DNA of 64,000 bases from JAUIAI01 sp049680625 (GTDB taxonomy: Bacteria > Pseudomonadota > Gammaproteobacteria > Burkholderiales > Burkholderiaceae_E): contig JBAUID010000221.1 in the NCBI GenBank assembly GCA_049680625.1, positions 1 to 64,000 of the forward strand, given 5' to 3'. Below the pieces are notes generated by a model that did not search any database, was not told the origin of the DNA, and saw only the letters and a list, made by a program, of their open reading frames with translations. A program made the position numbers and the translations under genes. Below, in pieces: positions 25,674 to 33,366 of this stretch. Every line of letters starts with the position of its first letter. Position 1 is the first letter of the stretch.

Positions 25674-26432
25674 TCAAGCAGCAGCCGTGCCGTCCGACTC
25701 TATTTCAACAAATTCTTCATCAGACCCGACCTCTTCGACGAGACCCTGCAACGAAGCCTGCTTACCGGCCAAAATAGCGTCGGCAGCTGCCTGGGCATAC
25801 AACCGGATCGCGCGGCCAGAATCATCGTTTCCGGGAATTACGTAGTCGATTCCGTTGGGCGAGTGATTCGTGTCCACGACTGCTATCACCGGTATACCAA
25901 GCTTTTTTGCTTCCGTGATGGCAATCTTGTGAAAGCCCACATCAACGACAAACAAGGCGTCTGGCAGGCCATTCATCTCTTTAATGCCGCCAAGACTCTT
26001 TAACAACTTGTCGTGGTCGCGTTGGAACATCAGCCCTTCTTTCTTGGACATGCGCTCCAGGCCACCTTCTTCTAACGCCGCTTCCATATCGCGCAAGCGC
26101 TTAACGGACGCCTTAACCGTTTTGAAGTTGGTCAACATGCCGCCAAGCCAGCGCTGATCCACATAAGGCATGCCGGCACGACTTGCCTCTTCGGCTATGA
26201 CTTCGCGAGCCTGACGCTTGGTGCCCACAAACAACACTGATCCGCGGTTGGCCGCCAGTTTGCCCATGTAATTCATGGCATCTTGAAACAACACCACGGT
26301 TTTTTCGAGGTTAATAATGTGAATCTTGTTGCGATGGCCAAAAATGTAAGGGGCCATACGCGGGTTCCAGAATCGAGTCTGGTGGCCGAAGTGAACGCCG
26401 GCCTCAAGCATTTGCCGCATAGATACGGTCAT
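25674..26432 (-). CDS. rpsB: 30S ribosomal protein S2
   Basis: 252 residues with MRQMLEAGVHFGHQTRFWNP at the start, NLEKTVVLFQDAMNYMGKLA, RWLGGMLTNFKTVKASVKRL and the conserved VVDTNHSPNGIDYVIPGNDD near the C-terminus. First gene of the leftward translation/envelope run. GGAG lies about nine bases before the ATG. The leader shares a divergent gap with map. Confidence 0.99.
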   Translation of the reverse strand: MTVSMRQMLEAGVHFGHQTRFWNPRMAPYIFGHRNKIHIINLEKTVVLFQDAMNYMGKLAANRGSVLFVGTKRQAREVIAEEASRAGMPYVDQRWLGGMLTNFKTVKASVKRLRDMEAALEEGGLERMSKKEGLMFQRDHDKLLKSLGGIKEMNGLPDALFVVDVGFHKIAITEAKKLGIPVIAVVDTNHSPNGIDYVIPGNDDSGRAIRLYAQAAADAILAGKQASLQGLVEEVGSDEEFVEIESDGTAAA

Positions 26433-26730
26433 GAAAATTACTCCAGATTGGGTTTGGTCTTACAGATGCTGATTGGAACCAGAGAAAATCATCCTTCCCG
26501 GCTCAAGCTCGCCGGCCAGCCATGTACCGCGGCATACCGCCATGTACCGCGTTGTACCGTTCAATCAGGCATTAAACAAACAACGTCTTGCTCAATGCCT
26601 GGTCAAATGTGCTGCCGTCACCCAATGCCACAACATCTGCGCTATTTCTGCGATCAATCGACACTTAAAGACCTACCAAAAGACTGCCAACAAACTACCA
26701 GCAGACATTGAAAAGCCGCTAAGCCGCCCT

Positions 26731-26875
26731 ATGGATCTCCTTTGGATACCCTGTTTTGGATGCCCTTTGGATCTCCACTGGGTTTCCGCTGGGTTTCCAG
26801 TGGGTTTCCAGTGGGTTTCCGCTGGGTTTCCATTGGGTTTCCATTGGGTTTCCATTGGGTTTCCATTGAGTTCCA
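26731..26875. repeat. 11-bp minisatellite, about 13 units
   Basis: Unit consensus TTGGGTTTCCA. Nine units lie end to end at 26778-26875 (the last is 10 bp), differing mainly in the first and last bases. Four more diverged units (TTGGATNYCCN) extend the array leftward to 26731, with a 3-bp insertion at 26753-26755. The most alike units are at the map-proximal end, suggesting recent expansion there. Not a CRISPR: there are no spacers. It sits 50-200 bp upstream of map and 300-440 bp upstream of rpsB. Confidence 0.95.
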
Positions 26876-26916
26876 TAGGATGCCCGCAATTAGGCGCTCG
26901 ACGACCGCAGATAACC

Positions 26917-26928
26917 TATAATATTAGC
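26917..26928 (+). promoter_or_regulatory. -10 box for a probably leaderless map transcript
   Basis: A perfect TATAAT (26917-26922) ends six bases before the map ATG. Transcription normally starts five to nine bases after the -10 box, so the mRNA would begin at or next to the A of the start codon. There is no Shine-Dalgarno sequence upstream of the ATG, which agrees. The -35 region (about 26894) is poor. Confidence 0.5.
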
Positions 26929-27759
26929 ATGCCTATAGAAATCAAGACCAGCGAAGATATCGCGGCGATGCGGGTGGCCGGCCGTCTCGCGTCTGAAGTC
27001 CTCGACTTCATTACCCCCCATGTCCAGCCCGGCATTTCAACCGGCGAACTGGACCGTCTTTGCCACGAGTATATGGTAGATATTCAGGGGACAATCCCGG
27101 CGCCACTGAACTATGCCCCCCCTGGCTACAGCCCGTTCCCAAAGTCTATCTGCACCTCAGTAAATCACCAGGTGTGTCACGGTATTCCCGGCGACAAAGT
27201 TCTTAAAGCCGGGGACGTTGTCAATCTGGACATCACCGTCATCAAAGACGGGTATCACGGAGATACCAGCCGAATGTTCGCGGTAGGCGAAATTTCGATC
27301 GCCGCTGCCCGCCTTAACGAAATCACCCGGGAATGCATGTGGCTGGGGATAGACGCAATCAGGCCAGGCGCAACTACAGGTGATATTGGCTACGTGATTG
27401 CCCGGCACGCGGACGCCAACAACTACTCTGTCGTCCGCGAATTTTGTGGTCATGGTATCGGCAAGCGCTTCCACGAAGAACCCCAAATTCTGCATTACGG
27501 CCGCCCGGGTACCGGGCCCCGACTGGAAGCCGGCATGATTTTCACGGTGGAACCAATGATCAACGCCGGGCGCAGAGAGGTACGCGAGCTGTCCGACGGC
27601 TGGACAATTGTGACCAAAGACCGCAGCCTGTCTGCACAATGGGAGCACACAGTGCTGGTGACCGAAGACGGTTACGATGTCCTGACGGTATCGGCCGGTG
27701 CGCCGGGTAAACCGGAAATCCTCAGCGCTTCACCTGAGCAACGCGAAAAAGCCAGCTAA
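26929..27759 (+). CDS. map: Methionine aminopeptidase, type I
   Basis: Removes the N-terminal methionine from nascent proteins. 276 residues, with MPIEIKTSEDIAAMRVAGRL at the start, PKSICTSVNHQVCHGIPGDK, the metal-binding aspartates in VVNLDITVIKDGYHGDTSRM, the histidine in EFCGHGIGKRFHEEPQI, and the glutamates in MIFTVEPMI and WEHTVLVTEDG. The long upstream open frame (to 26473) is discarded because it translates the 11-bp repeat. glnD begins directly after the stop codon (TAA then ATG). Confidence 0.97.
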   Translation: MPIEIKTSEDIAAMRVAGRLASEVLDFITPHVQPGISTGELDRLCHEYMVDIQGTIPAPLNYAPPGYSPFPKSICTSVNHQVCHGIPGDKVLKAGDVVNLDITVIKDGYHGDTSRMFAVGEISIAAARLNEITRECMWLGIDAIRPGATTGDIGYVIARHADANNYSVVREFCGHGIGKRFHEEPQILHYGRPGTGPRLEAGMIFTVEPMINAGRREVRELSDGWTIVTKDRSLSAQWEHTVLVTEDGYDVLTVSAGAPGKPEILSASPEQREKAS

Positions 27760-30348
27760 ATGTCGACAGTTATTGCACCTTCCTGGCTCGACAACCTGAA
27801 AGCCTCATACCAGGTGCAGCGAAACGAGGCAATCGAGCGCTTTCGCGAAGACCGCAAACCTGTACGCCTGACCGTTGATTTATGTGCGGCCACTGACGCG
27901 GTGGTCCGCAAACTGTGGAGCCAGGCCGGTATGCCACAGGCCTGTTGCCTGCTTGCTGTTGGCGGCTACGGCCGCGGTGAATTGTTTCCTTCATCTGATA
28001 TTGATCTGCTTATTTTGTTGTCAGCGGAACCTGACGAGAAAACCAGCAAAGCAGTTGAGCTCTTTGTCAGCCTCGGATGGGACAGCGGACTTGCGATCGG
28101 TCATTCCGTCAGAACACTAAATGACTGCCGTGAACAGGAAGCGGCAGATGTCACCGTTCAGACTGCATTGCTGGAAAGACGATGGCTTGCTGGAGACCGG
28201 TCGCTTTTCAATCAGCTGAGCGATGTCCTGGTCGACGGGCTCGGCACCTACCCGTTTTTTAAAGCGAAGTTGCAAGAATTGCGCCAGCGCCATCGCAAGT
28301 ATGAAGATACGCCGTATTCTCTTGAACCGAATACCAAGGAAAGCCCGGGCGGTCTGCGCGATCTGCAGACTATCCAGTGGGTAGCCAGGCGGGCCGGCCT
28401 GGGACCGAGCTGGCAGCAAATGCAAAAAACCGGCTTGATTACCGAGGCTGAGCAACAACTGCTGGAGCATAACGAACGTTTTTTGCGGCGTATCCGCGTG
28501 GCTCTGCATATTTGCGCCGAGCGAGCCGAAGACCGGCTGGTATTTGATTTGCAAGGCAATGTCGCTGCATTCCTTGGTTATTCAGACCGACCTCAGCGCC
28601 GGGCATCCGAACAACTGATGCAAAGATACTACCGGGCGGCCAAAACCATTGTTCAGCTCACCAGTATTATCAGTCAGAATATTGACGAGCTTCTGGGGGA
28701 TACGTCGAAAAGCCCTGCCCAGCCTCTTGACGACGAATTCCAGAGCCGAAACGGCTTGCTCGAACCAATCGATCCAAAAATATTTGAGAACGAACCCGCG
28801 GCAATACTGCGTGCCTTTCGTAACCTGCAAATCCATACAAGTCTGCGGGGCATGAGTACCCCGACCCTGCGGGCAATGTGGAATGCGCGCACCAAAATTG
28901 ATGCCCGGTTTCGTCGAGAAAGATCTAATCGCCTGCTTTTCATGGAAATCATCAAATCACCGCAAGGGGTAACCCATGCGCTGCGCTGGATGAATCAGTG
29001 GTCTATCCTTGGGCATTACCTGCCAGTGTTCCGACGCATTATCGGACGCATGCAGCACGATTTGTTCCACGTTTACACCGTCGACCAACACATCATGATG
29101 GTGCTGCGTAATCTGCGGCGCTTTGCACTGGTAGAGCACGCGCACGAGTACCCACTATGCAGCCAGCTGCTGGCCTCAATGGACGACCCCTGGCGGCTGT
29201 ATGTAGCTGCCTTGTTCCACGATATTGCCAAGGGGCGAGGTGGCGACCATTCTGAACTTGGGGCTGTTGACGCCCGAGCTTTTTGCGAGAATCATTTTGT
29301 CGACCCGGACGATACCAATCTGATTTGCTTCCTGGTCACCCATCACCTGACAATGTCGACGGTAGCTCAAAAGCAAGACATCAGTGATCCTGAAGTTGTT
29401 GAACGGTTCGCGCAAATTGTTCAAACGGAAGAAGGTCTCACCGCCTTGTATTTATTGACGGTCGCTGATATTCGCGGCACCAGCCCGAAGGTGTGGAATA
29501 ACTGGAAGGGCAAATTGCTTGAAGACTTATACCGCGCCACCTTACAGGCACTTCGCGGGCGTACGCCGCAGCCGGGTCAGCGGATGGGTGTCAGGCGACG
29601 CGAGGCAATTCGACTGCTCGACCTAGGCGCCATTTCGCCAGCTGACTACAAAGACTTCTGGGACGGGTTAGAGATTTCTTATTTCCTGCGCACTGACGCG
29701 GACGAAATCGCCTGGCATACCCGCGTTTTCTCCCGCCATCGCGACCCGCAGGCACCATTGGTTCGTACCCGAATCTCTCCTTTCGGCATTGGTTTCCAGG
29801 TTGCAATTTTTCAGCCAGACCAGCATGACTTGTTTGCCCGCATCTGTGCGTATTTCGACAAGGCTGGCCTGTCGATTCTGGACGCGAAGATTCACACCAC
29901 GGGTGCCGGCCACGCCCTTGATACCTTCCTGATCGTTGACCCGTTTGCCGACAGCCAGGACTCCAGGCAGTACCGAGACCGCCTGCCGTTAATCGAAAAG
30001 CAACTCACTGCCCACCTTGCCGATCAGTCATCATTGCCCGAGCCAAGCAGCGGACGGGTTTCGCGGCGCTCCCGGTCGTTTCCGGTAAAACCATCGGTCA
30101 ACCTCAAAGCCGACGAAAGCCAGCAACGTTACCTGCTGTCAATTGTTGCCAATGACAGAACCGGCCTGCTCTATCGTATCGCCCGCGTTCTGGCCGAGCA
30201 TCAGATTGATGTCCAGACAGCGCGCATTTCCACCCTGGGTGAGCGAGCAGAAGACAGCTTCCTGGTTGCTGGCACGGCGCTTAATAATCCCCGCGAACAA
30301 CTTCAGGTTGAAAACGAATTATTACAAGCAATTGAGGCCGGCGACTAA
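27760..30348 (+). CDS. glnD: Bifunctional PII uridylyltransferase/uridylyl-removing enzyme
   Basis: Nitrogen sensor that uridylylates PII when glutamine is low and removes UMP when it is high. 862 residues: nucleotidyltransferase motif GGYGRGELFPSSDIDLL at 68-84, a GlnE/GlnD helical domain with NTKESPGGLRDLQTIQWVAR, the HD hydrolase motif ALFHDIAKGRGGDHSELG at about 482-499, and two ACT domains near 670 (ARICAYFDKAGLSILDAKI) and 790 (DRTGLLYRIARVLAEHQI). All catalytic residues are visible. Co-transcribed with map, as in E. coli. Confidence 0.97.
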   Translation: MSTVIAPSWLDNLKASYQVQRNEAIERFREDRKPVRLTVDLCAATDAVVRKLWSQAGMPQACCLLAVGGYGRGELFPSSDIDLLILLSAEPDEKTSKAVELFVSLGWDSGLAIGHSVRTLNDCREQEAADVTVQTALLERRWLAGDRSLFNQLSDVLVDGLGTYPFFKAKLQELRQRHRKYEDTPYSLEPNTKESPGGLRDLQTIQWVARRAGLGPSWQQMQKTGLITEAEQQLLEHNERFLRRIRVALHICAERAEDRLVFDLQGNVAAFLGYSDRPQRRASEQLMQRYYRAAKTIVQLTSIISQNIDELLGDTSKSPAQPLDDEFQSRNGLLEPIDPKIFENEPAAILRAFRNLQIHTSLRGMSTPTLRAMWNARTKIDARFRRERSNRLLFMEIIKSPQGVTHALRWMNQWSILGHYLPVFRRIIGRMQHDLFHVYTVDQHIMMVLRNLRRFALVEHAHEYPLCSQLLASMDDPWRLYVAALFHDIAKGRGGDHSELGAVDARAFCENHFVDPDDTNLICFLVTHHLTMSTVAQKQDISDPEVVERFAQIVQTEEGLTALYLLTVADIRGTSPKVWNNWKGKLLEDLYRATLQALRGRTPQPGQRMGVRRREAIRLLDLGAISPADYKDFWDGLEISYFLRTDADEIAWHTRVFSRHRDPQAPLVRTRISPFGIGFQVAIFQPDQHDLFARICAYFDKAGLSILDAKIHTTGAGHALDTFLIVDPFADSQDSRQYRDRLPLIEKQLTAHLADQSSLPEPSSGRVSRRSRSFPVKPSVNLKADESQQRYLLSIVANDRTGLLYRIARVLAEHQIDVQTARISTLGERAEDSFLVAGTALNNPREQLQVENELLQAIEAGD

Positions 30349-30418
30349 CTCAGAGCAAAAACGCGTAACAACGCGCGCAAACGCCAGGGTCTGATTCGGT
30401 TTTCACGTTTCACGCCGA

Positions 30419-31159
30419 CTAAACGGCGCCTGCAAACACAGAGATTACCCGCCGCGCGCGCTGCATGGCCTTGTCGAGTACCGGTCCGATAGCTTCCAGC
30501 GAGATCCCCCGGCGGGAATCGCCCAGGCCCGCTGCGTAGTTGGCAACAACCGCCAGCACGGCATAAGGCAATTCCAATTCGCGCGCCAGCGCAGCCTCTG
30601 GCATGCCAGTCATCCCAACCAGGTCGCATCCGTCTCTTTCCATCCGACGGATTTCAGCTGCCGTCTCCAGGCGTGGCCCCTGGGTACATCCGTAAGTGGC
30701 GCCATCAACAATGCTTTCATTGGCCACTTTGCCGGCAGCAAGTATCTGACTGCGCAATCCATGATCGTAGGGTTCGGTGAAATCAATATGGGTCACCGGT
30801 TCATCCGGGCCATCAAAAAAAGTTCCGATTCGATTGGCGGTATAGTCAATCAGCTGGTGTGCGGCAACCAGTGACCCGGGCTTGCAATCCTCTCGAATGC
30901 CCCCCACTGTTGCGACTGCCAGCACTTTGGTAACCCCCAGCTCACGCAGGGCCCAGATATTGGCTCGATAGTTAATCTGGTGCGGTGCCAGGGTATGCCC
31001 GTGACCGTGGCGGGCCAGAAAGACAACCGGACGCCCACCAAGCTTGCCGAGGGTCAGTGCACAAGATGGGTCGCCGTACGGGGTGCGAACAATGCGCCGA
31101 CTACTATCGGTCAATTCCGACAATTTTGTCAGCCCACTGCCACCGATTACTCCAAGCAT
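30419..31159 (-). CDS. S-methyl-5'-thioinosine/thioadenosine phosphorylase
   Basis: Purine nucleoside phosphorylase family II enzyme, 246 residues, cleaving a methylthio-nucleoside to the base and methylthioribose-1-phosphate in polyamine by-product salvage. It starts GVIGGSGLTKLSEL and has phosphate-binding FLARHGHGHTLAPHQINYRA and CTQGPRLETAAEIRRM. The base-recognition segment reads LAVVANYAAG: an Asn stands where adenosine-type MTA phosphorylases have Asp, as in 6-oxopurine enzymes. That and the GMTGMPEAALARELEL loop point to the thioinosine form known from Pseudomonas (MTIP). GGAGAAC lies just before the ATG. Convergent with glnD; no deaminase gene is adjacent. Confidence 0.88.
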   Translation of the reverse strand: MLGVIGGSGLTKLSELTDSSRRIVRTPYGDPSCALTLGKLGGRPVVFLARHGHGHTLAPHQINYRANIWALRELGVTKVLAVATVGGIREDCKPGSLVAAHQLIDYTANRIGTFFDGPDEPVTHIDFTEPYDHGLRSQILAAGKVANESIVDGATYGCTQGPRLETAAEIRRMERDGCDLVGMTGMPEAALARELELPYAVLAVVANYAAGLGDSRRGISLEAIGPVLDKAMQRARRVISVFAGAV

Positions 31160-31185
31160 ATTGTTCTCCGAAAATACAGCTGAGA

Positions 31186-33309
31186 CTAGGTACTACCTAG
31201 CATTTGCAGTAAACCCGCCTCATCCAGTACGGTGACACCCAGTTTTTCCGCTTTGACTAGTTTACTGCCAGCTTTATCACCCGCAACAAGGTAGTTTGTT
31301 TTCGACGATACAGATCCAGTGACATTGCCTCCGTGACGTCGAATCAGATCACCCGCCTCATCTCGGGTCAGTGTCGGCAGGCTGCCCGTCAGTACAAATA
31401 TCTGTCCCGCCAGATCAACACCGGTATTTAGCACCCCCTGGGCAGTGCCGGAATCAGTTGCCTGATCCCAGTGAATGCCGGCATTAATCAGTTGATTCAT
31501 AACAGTGCGATTATGGGCCTGGCTGAAAAATTGACGAACACTGGCGATGATTTCCGGACCAAGGCCTTCCAAAGGTACTGGCTCTAATGTTTCACCCTTA
31601 TTGCGACGCTTCGCATTTTCTTTTTGGACGGCTGTTTTGCGCTCGAGTAGTAAATCCCAGTCTTGCGCTGTCAAGGCATCCAGGGTTTGATATTCGGCCG
31701 CCAGTATGCGAGCGACCTCTTCACCAACGTGGCGTATGCCCAGTCCATAAAGAAAACGCGCAAACTCGGTTTTTCGCGAGGCCGCAATCGAGTCGATAAT
31801 ATTTTGCGCCGATTTCTTCCCCATTCGCGGTAACGACTCAATTTGCTCCGACGTCAACATATACAAATCGGCCGGCGTGTTGACAATCGATTCATCAACA
31901 AGCATGTCAATAAGCTTTTCACCCAGACCTTCAATATCCATCGCACTGCGCTGGGCAAAATGGCGAATCGCCTGCTTGCGTTGAGCCGGACAAATCAGAC
32001 CGCCGACACAACGTCGAACGGCAGCGGTTTCGTCACGCTCGGTCGGCGAACCACAGGCAGGACACATTGTCGGCATCTCGAATAACCGGGTCTGCCCGCT
32101 TTCGCGCCGGTCTTCGATAATGCCAACCACCTGCGGAATCACGTCACCTGCCCGGCGCAATACAACCCAATCACCAATTCGAATATCTTTGCGCCGAATT
32201 TCATCCTCGTTGTGCAAAGTCGCATTGCTGACTGTAGTGCCACCAACAAAAACCGGCTCGAGCCGGGCGACCGGTGTCAGCGCACCGGTGCGTCCCACTT
32301 GTACCTCAATATCCAGCAAGCGGGTTACCGCCTCTTCGGCGGCGAACTTATGGGCAACCGCGTAACGCGGCGCTCGCGCAACGTAGCCAATTCTCTGCTG
32401 CCAGTCGCGACGGTTCAGCTTATAGACAACCCCATCAATATCAAAGCCCAGCGACGGGCGCAATTGATTCACCTGCGCGTAATAGGCCAGCAATCCGTCC
32501 GCACCACTAACGACATCACGTGGACTGCCAACAGGAAAACCGGCCGCGACTAGCCACTCAAGCAACGCCGACTGGGTATCAGGTAGCTCAAGCCGCTCGA
32601 CCTGCCCAACGCCATAGGCAAAAAATCGTAACCGACGCGCTGCCGTCGCAGACGGGTCAAGTTGGCGCAATGAGCCGGCCGCGGCATTTCGTGGGTTCAC
32701 CAGCGCCTTGGTACCGGCCAGCTCGGCCTGCGCATTGAGAGCATCGAAGTCAGCTCGAAACATCAAAACCTCGCCGCGCACCTCAAGCACAGCTTTCATT
32801 GAGTTGAACGGTGCTCGCAATCGCATCGGAATTGCGTGAATCGTTCGCAAATTTGACGTGATGTCCTCGCCAATACTACCGTCACCGCGAGTCGCCCCTT
32901 GAACAAAGACTCCATCTTCATAGCGCAAACTGACCGCGGCACCGTCGTACTTTAGCTCGCAACTGTATTCCAACGGCCCTGCGCTCAGTTTTGCAGATGC
33001 CGCCAGATCGGTAAGCCGTCGATCAAATTCGCGCGCCTCGGCTTCGCTTAAGGCATTGCCAAGCGATAACATGGCAATCCGGTGAGTTACCTGCGTAAAA
33101 CCATTGGCCGGTTTCGCGCCAACGCGCTGCGTCGGAGAATCGGGCCGTCGCAACTGCGGATATTTTTCTTCGAGCAACTCAAGCTCACGGAACATTTTGT
33201 CGTACTCAGCATCCGGCACCGTCGGATTGTCGAGCACGTAATACTCGTAAGCGTATTGCTCAAGCGCGATACCCAGTTGCTCTGCACGGGCTAGCTCAGC
33301 ACGACTAAT
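31186..33309 (-). CDS. ligA: NAD-dependent DNA ligase, probable AUU start
   Basis: Seals nicks in replication and repair using NAD. With the start proposed here it has 707 residues: domain Ia with EQYAYEYYVLDNPTVPDAEY, adenylation domain with CELKYDGAAVSLRYEDG (Lys120), OB fold, four-cysteine zinc finger (CPACG...C...C), helix-hairpin-helix region and C-terminal BRCT. The only usual start codon is the GTG at 33237, which would delete the conserved Tyr residues of domain Ia. Upstream to the in-frame stop at 33336 there is no ATG, GTG or TTG, but AGGAGG (33320-33315) stands five bases before an ATT at 33309. Last gene after smc-zipA. Confidence 0.95.
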   Translation of the reverse strand: MSRAELARAEQLGIALEQYAYEYYVLDNPTVPDAEYDKMFRELELLEEKYPQLRRPDSPTQRVGAKPANGFTQVTHRIAMLSLGNALSEAEAREFDRRLTDLAASAKLSAGPLEYSCELKYDGAAVSLRYEDGVFVQGATRGDGSIGEDITSNLRTIHAIPMRLRAPFNSMKAVLEVRGEVLMFRADFDALNAQAELAGTKALVNPRNAAAGSLRQLDPSATAARRLRFFAYGVGQVERLELPDTQSALLEWLVAAGFPVGSPRDVVSGADGLLAYYAQVNQLRPSLGFDIDGVVYKLNRRDWQQRIGYVARAPRYAVAHKFAAEEAVTRLLDIEVQVGRTGALTPVARLEPVFVGGTTVSNATLHNEDEIRRKDIRIGDWVVLRRAGDVIPQVVGIIEDRRESGQTRLFEMPTMCPACGSPTERDETAAVRRCVGGLICPAQRKQAIRHFAQRSAMDIEGLGEKLIDMLVDESIVNTPADLYMLTSEQIESLPRMGKKSAQNIIDSIAASRKTEFARFLYGLGIRHVGEEVARILAAEYQTLDALTAQDWDLLLERKTAVQKENAKRRNKGETLEPVPLEGLGPEIIASVRQFFSQAHNRTVMNQLINAGIHWDQATDSGTAQGVLNTGVDLAGQIFVLTGSLPTLTRDEAGDLIRRHGGNVTGSVSSKTNYLVAGDKAGSKLVKAEKLGVTVLDEAGLLQMLGST

Positions 33310-33320
33310 GGGAACCTCCT
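33310..33320 (-). promoter_or_regulatory. Shine-Dalgarno AGGAGG that decides the ligA start
   Basis: AGGAGG at 33320-33315 followed by TTCCC and then ATT (33309-33307). A full-consensus site with ideal spacing to ATT and none near the GTG 72 bases later is the main argument for AUU initiation. Confidence 0.75.
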
Positions 33321-33366
33321 GGATCTGGCGGAATCAGTTTGAGTTCGCAAAACCCGCGATCGGTTA

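Larger units (their letters stand above)
26433..26928. other. Divergent rpsB/map intergenic region (about 500 bp)
   Basis: Contains, from left to right, the rpsB ribosome site and probable structured leader, a short direct repeat of CATGTACCGC (near 26520 and 26541), a stretch of no recognisable content, a 13-unit 11-bp minisatellite, and the map -10 box. The frame of map stays open upstream through the whole gap to 26473, but that extension is a repeat translation and not part of MAP. Confidence 0.6.

Noticed and set aside
25135..25845. Plus-strand frame of 236 codons
   Set aside because: Serine-rich antisense frame across tsf, the rpsB-tsf gap and rpsB.
26731..26875. CRISPR array
   Set aside because: Units are 11 bp and directly adjacent with no spacers, and no cas genes are present.
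26673..26876. Minus-strand peptide of repeated Asn-Pro/Trp-Lys units upstream of rpsB
   Set aside because: It is only a translation of the 11-bp repeat, which happens to lack stops in this direction.
26473..26928. N-terminal extension of map in the same frame
   Set aside because: It translates the minisatellite and unrelated spacer; MAP family proteins begin at the ATG at 26929.
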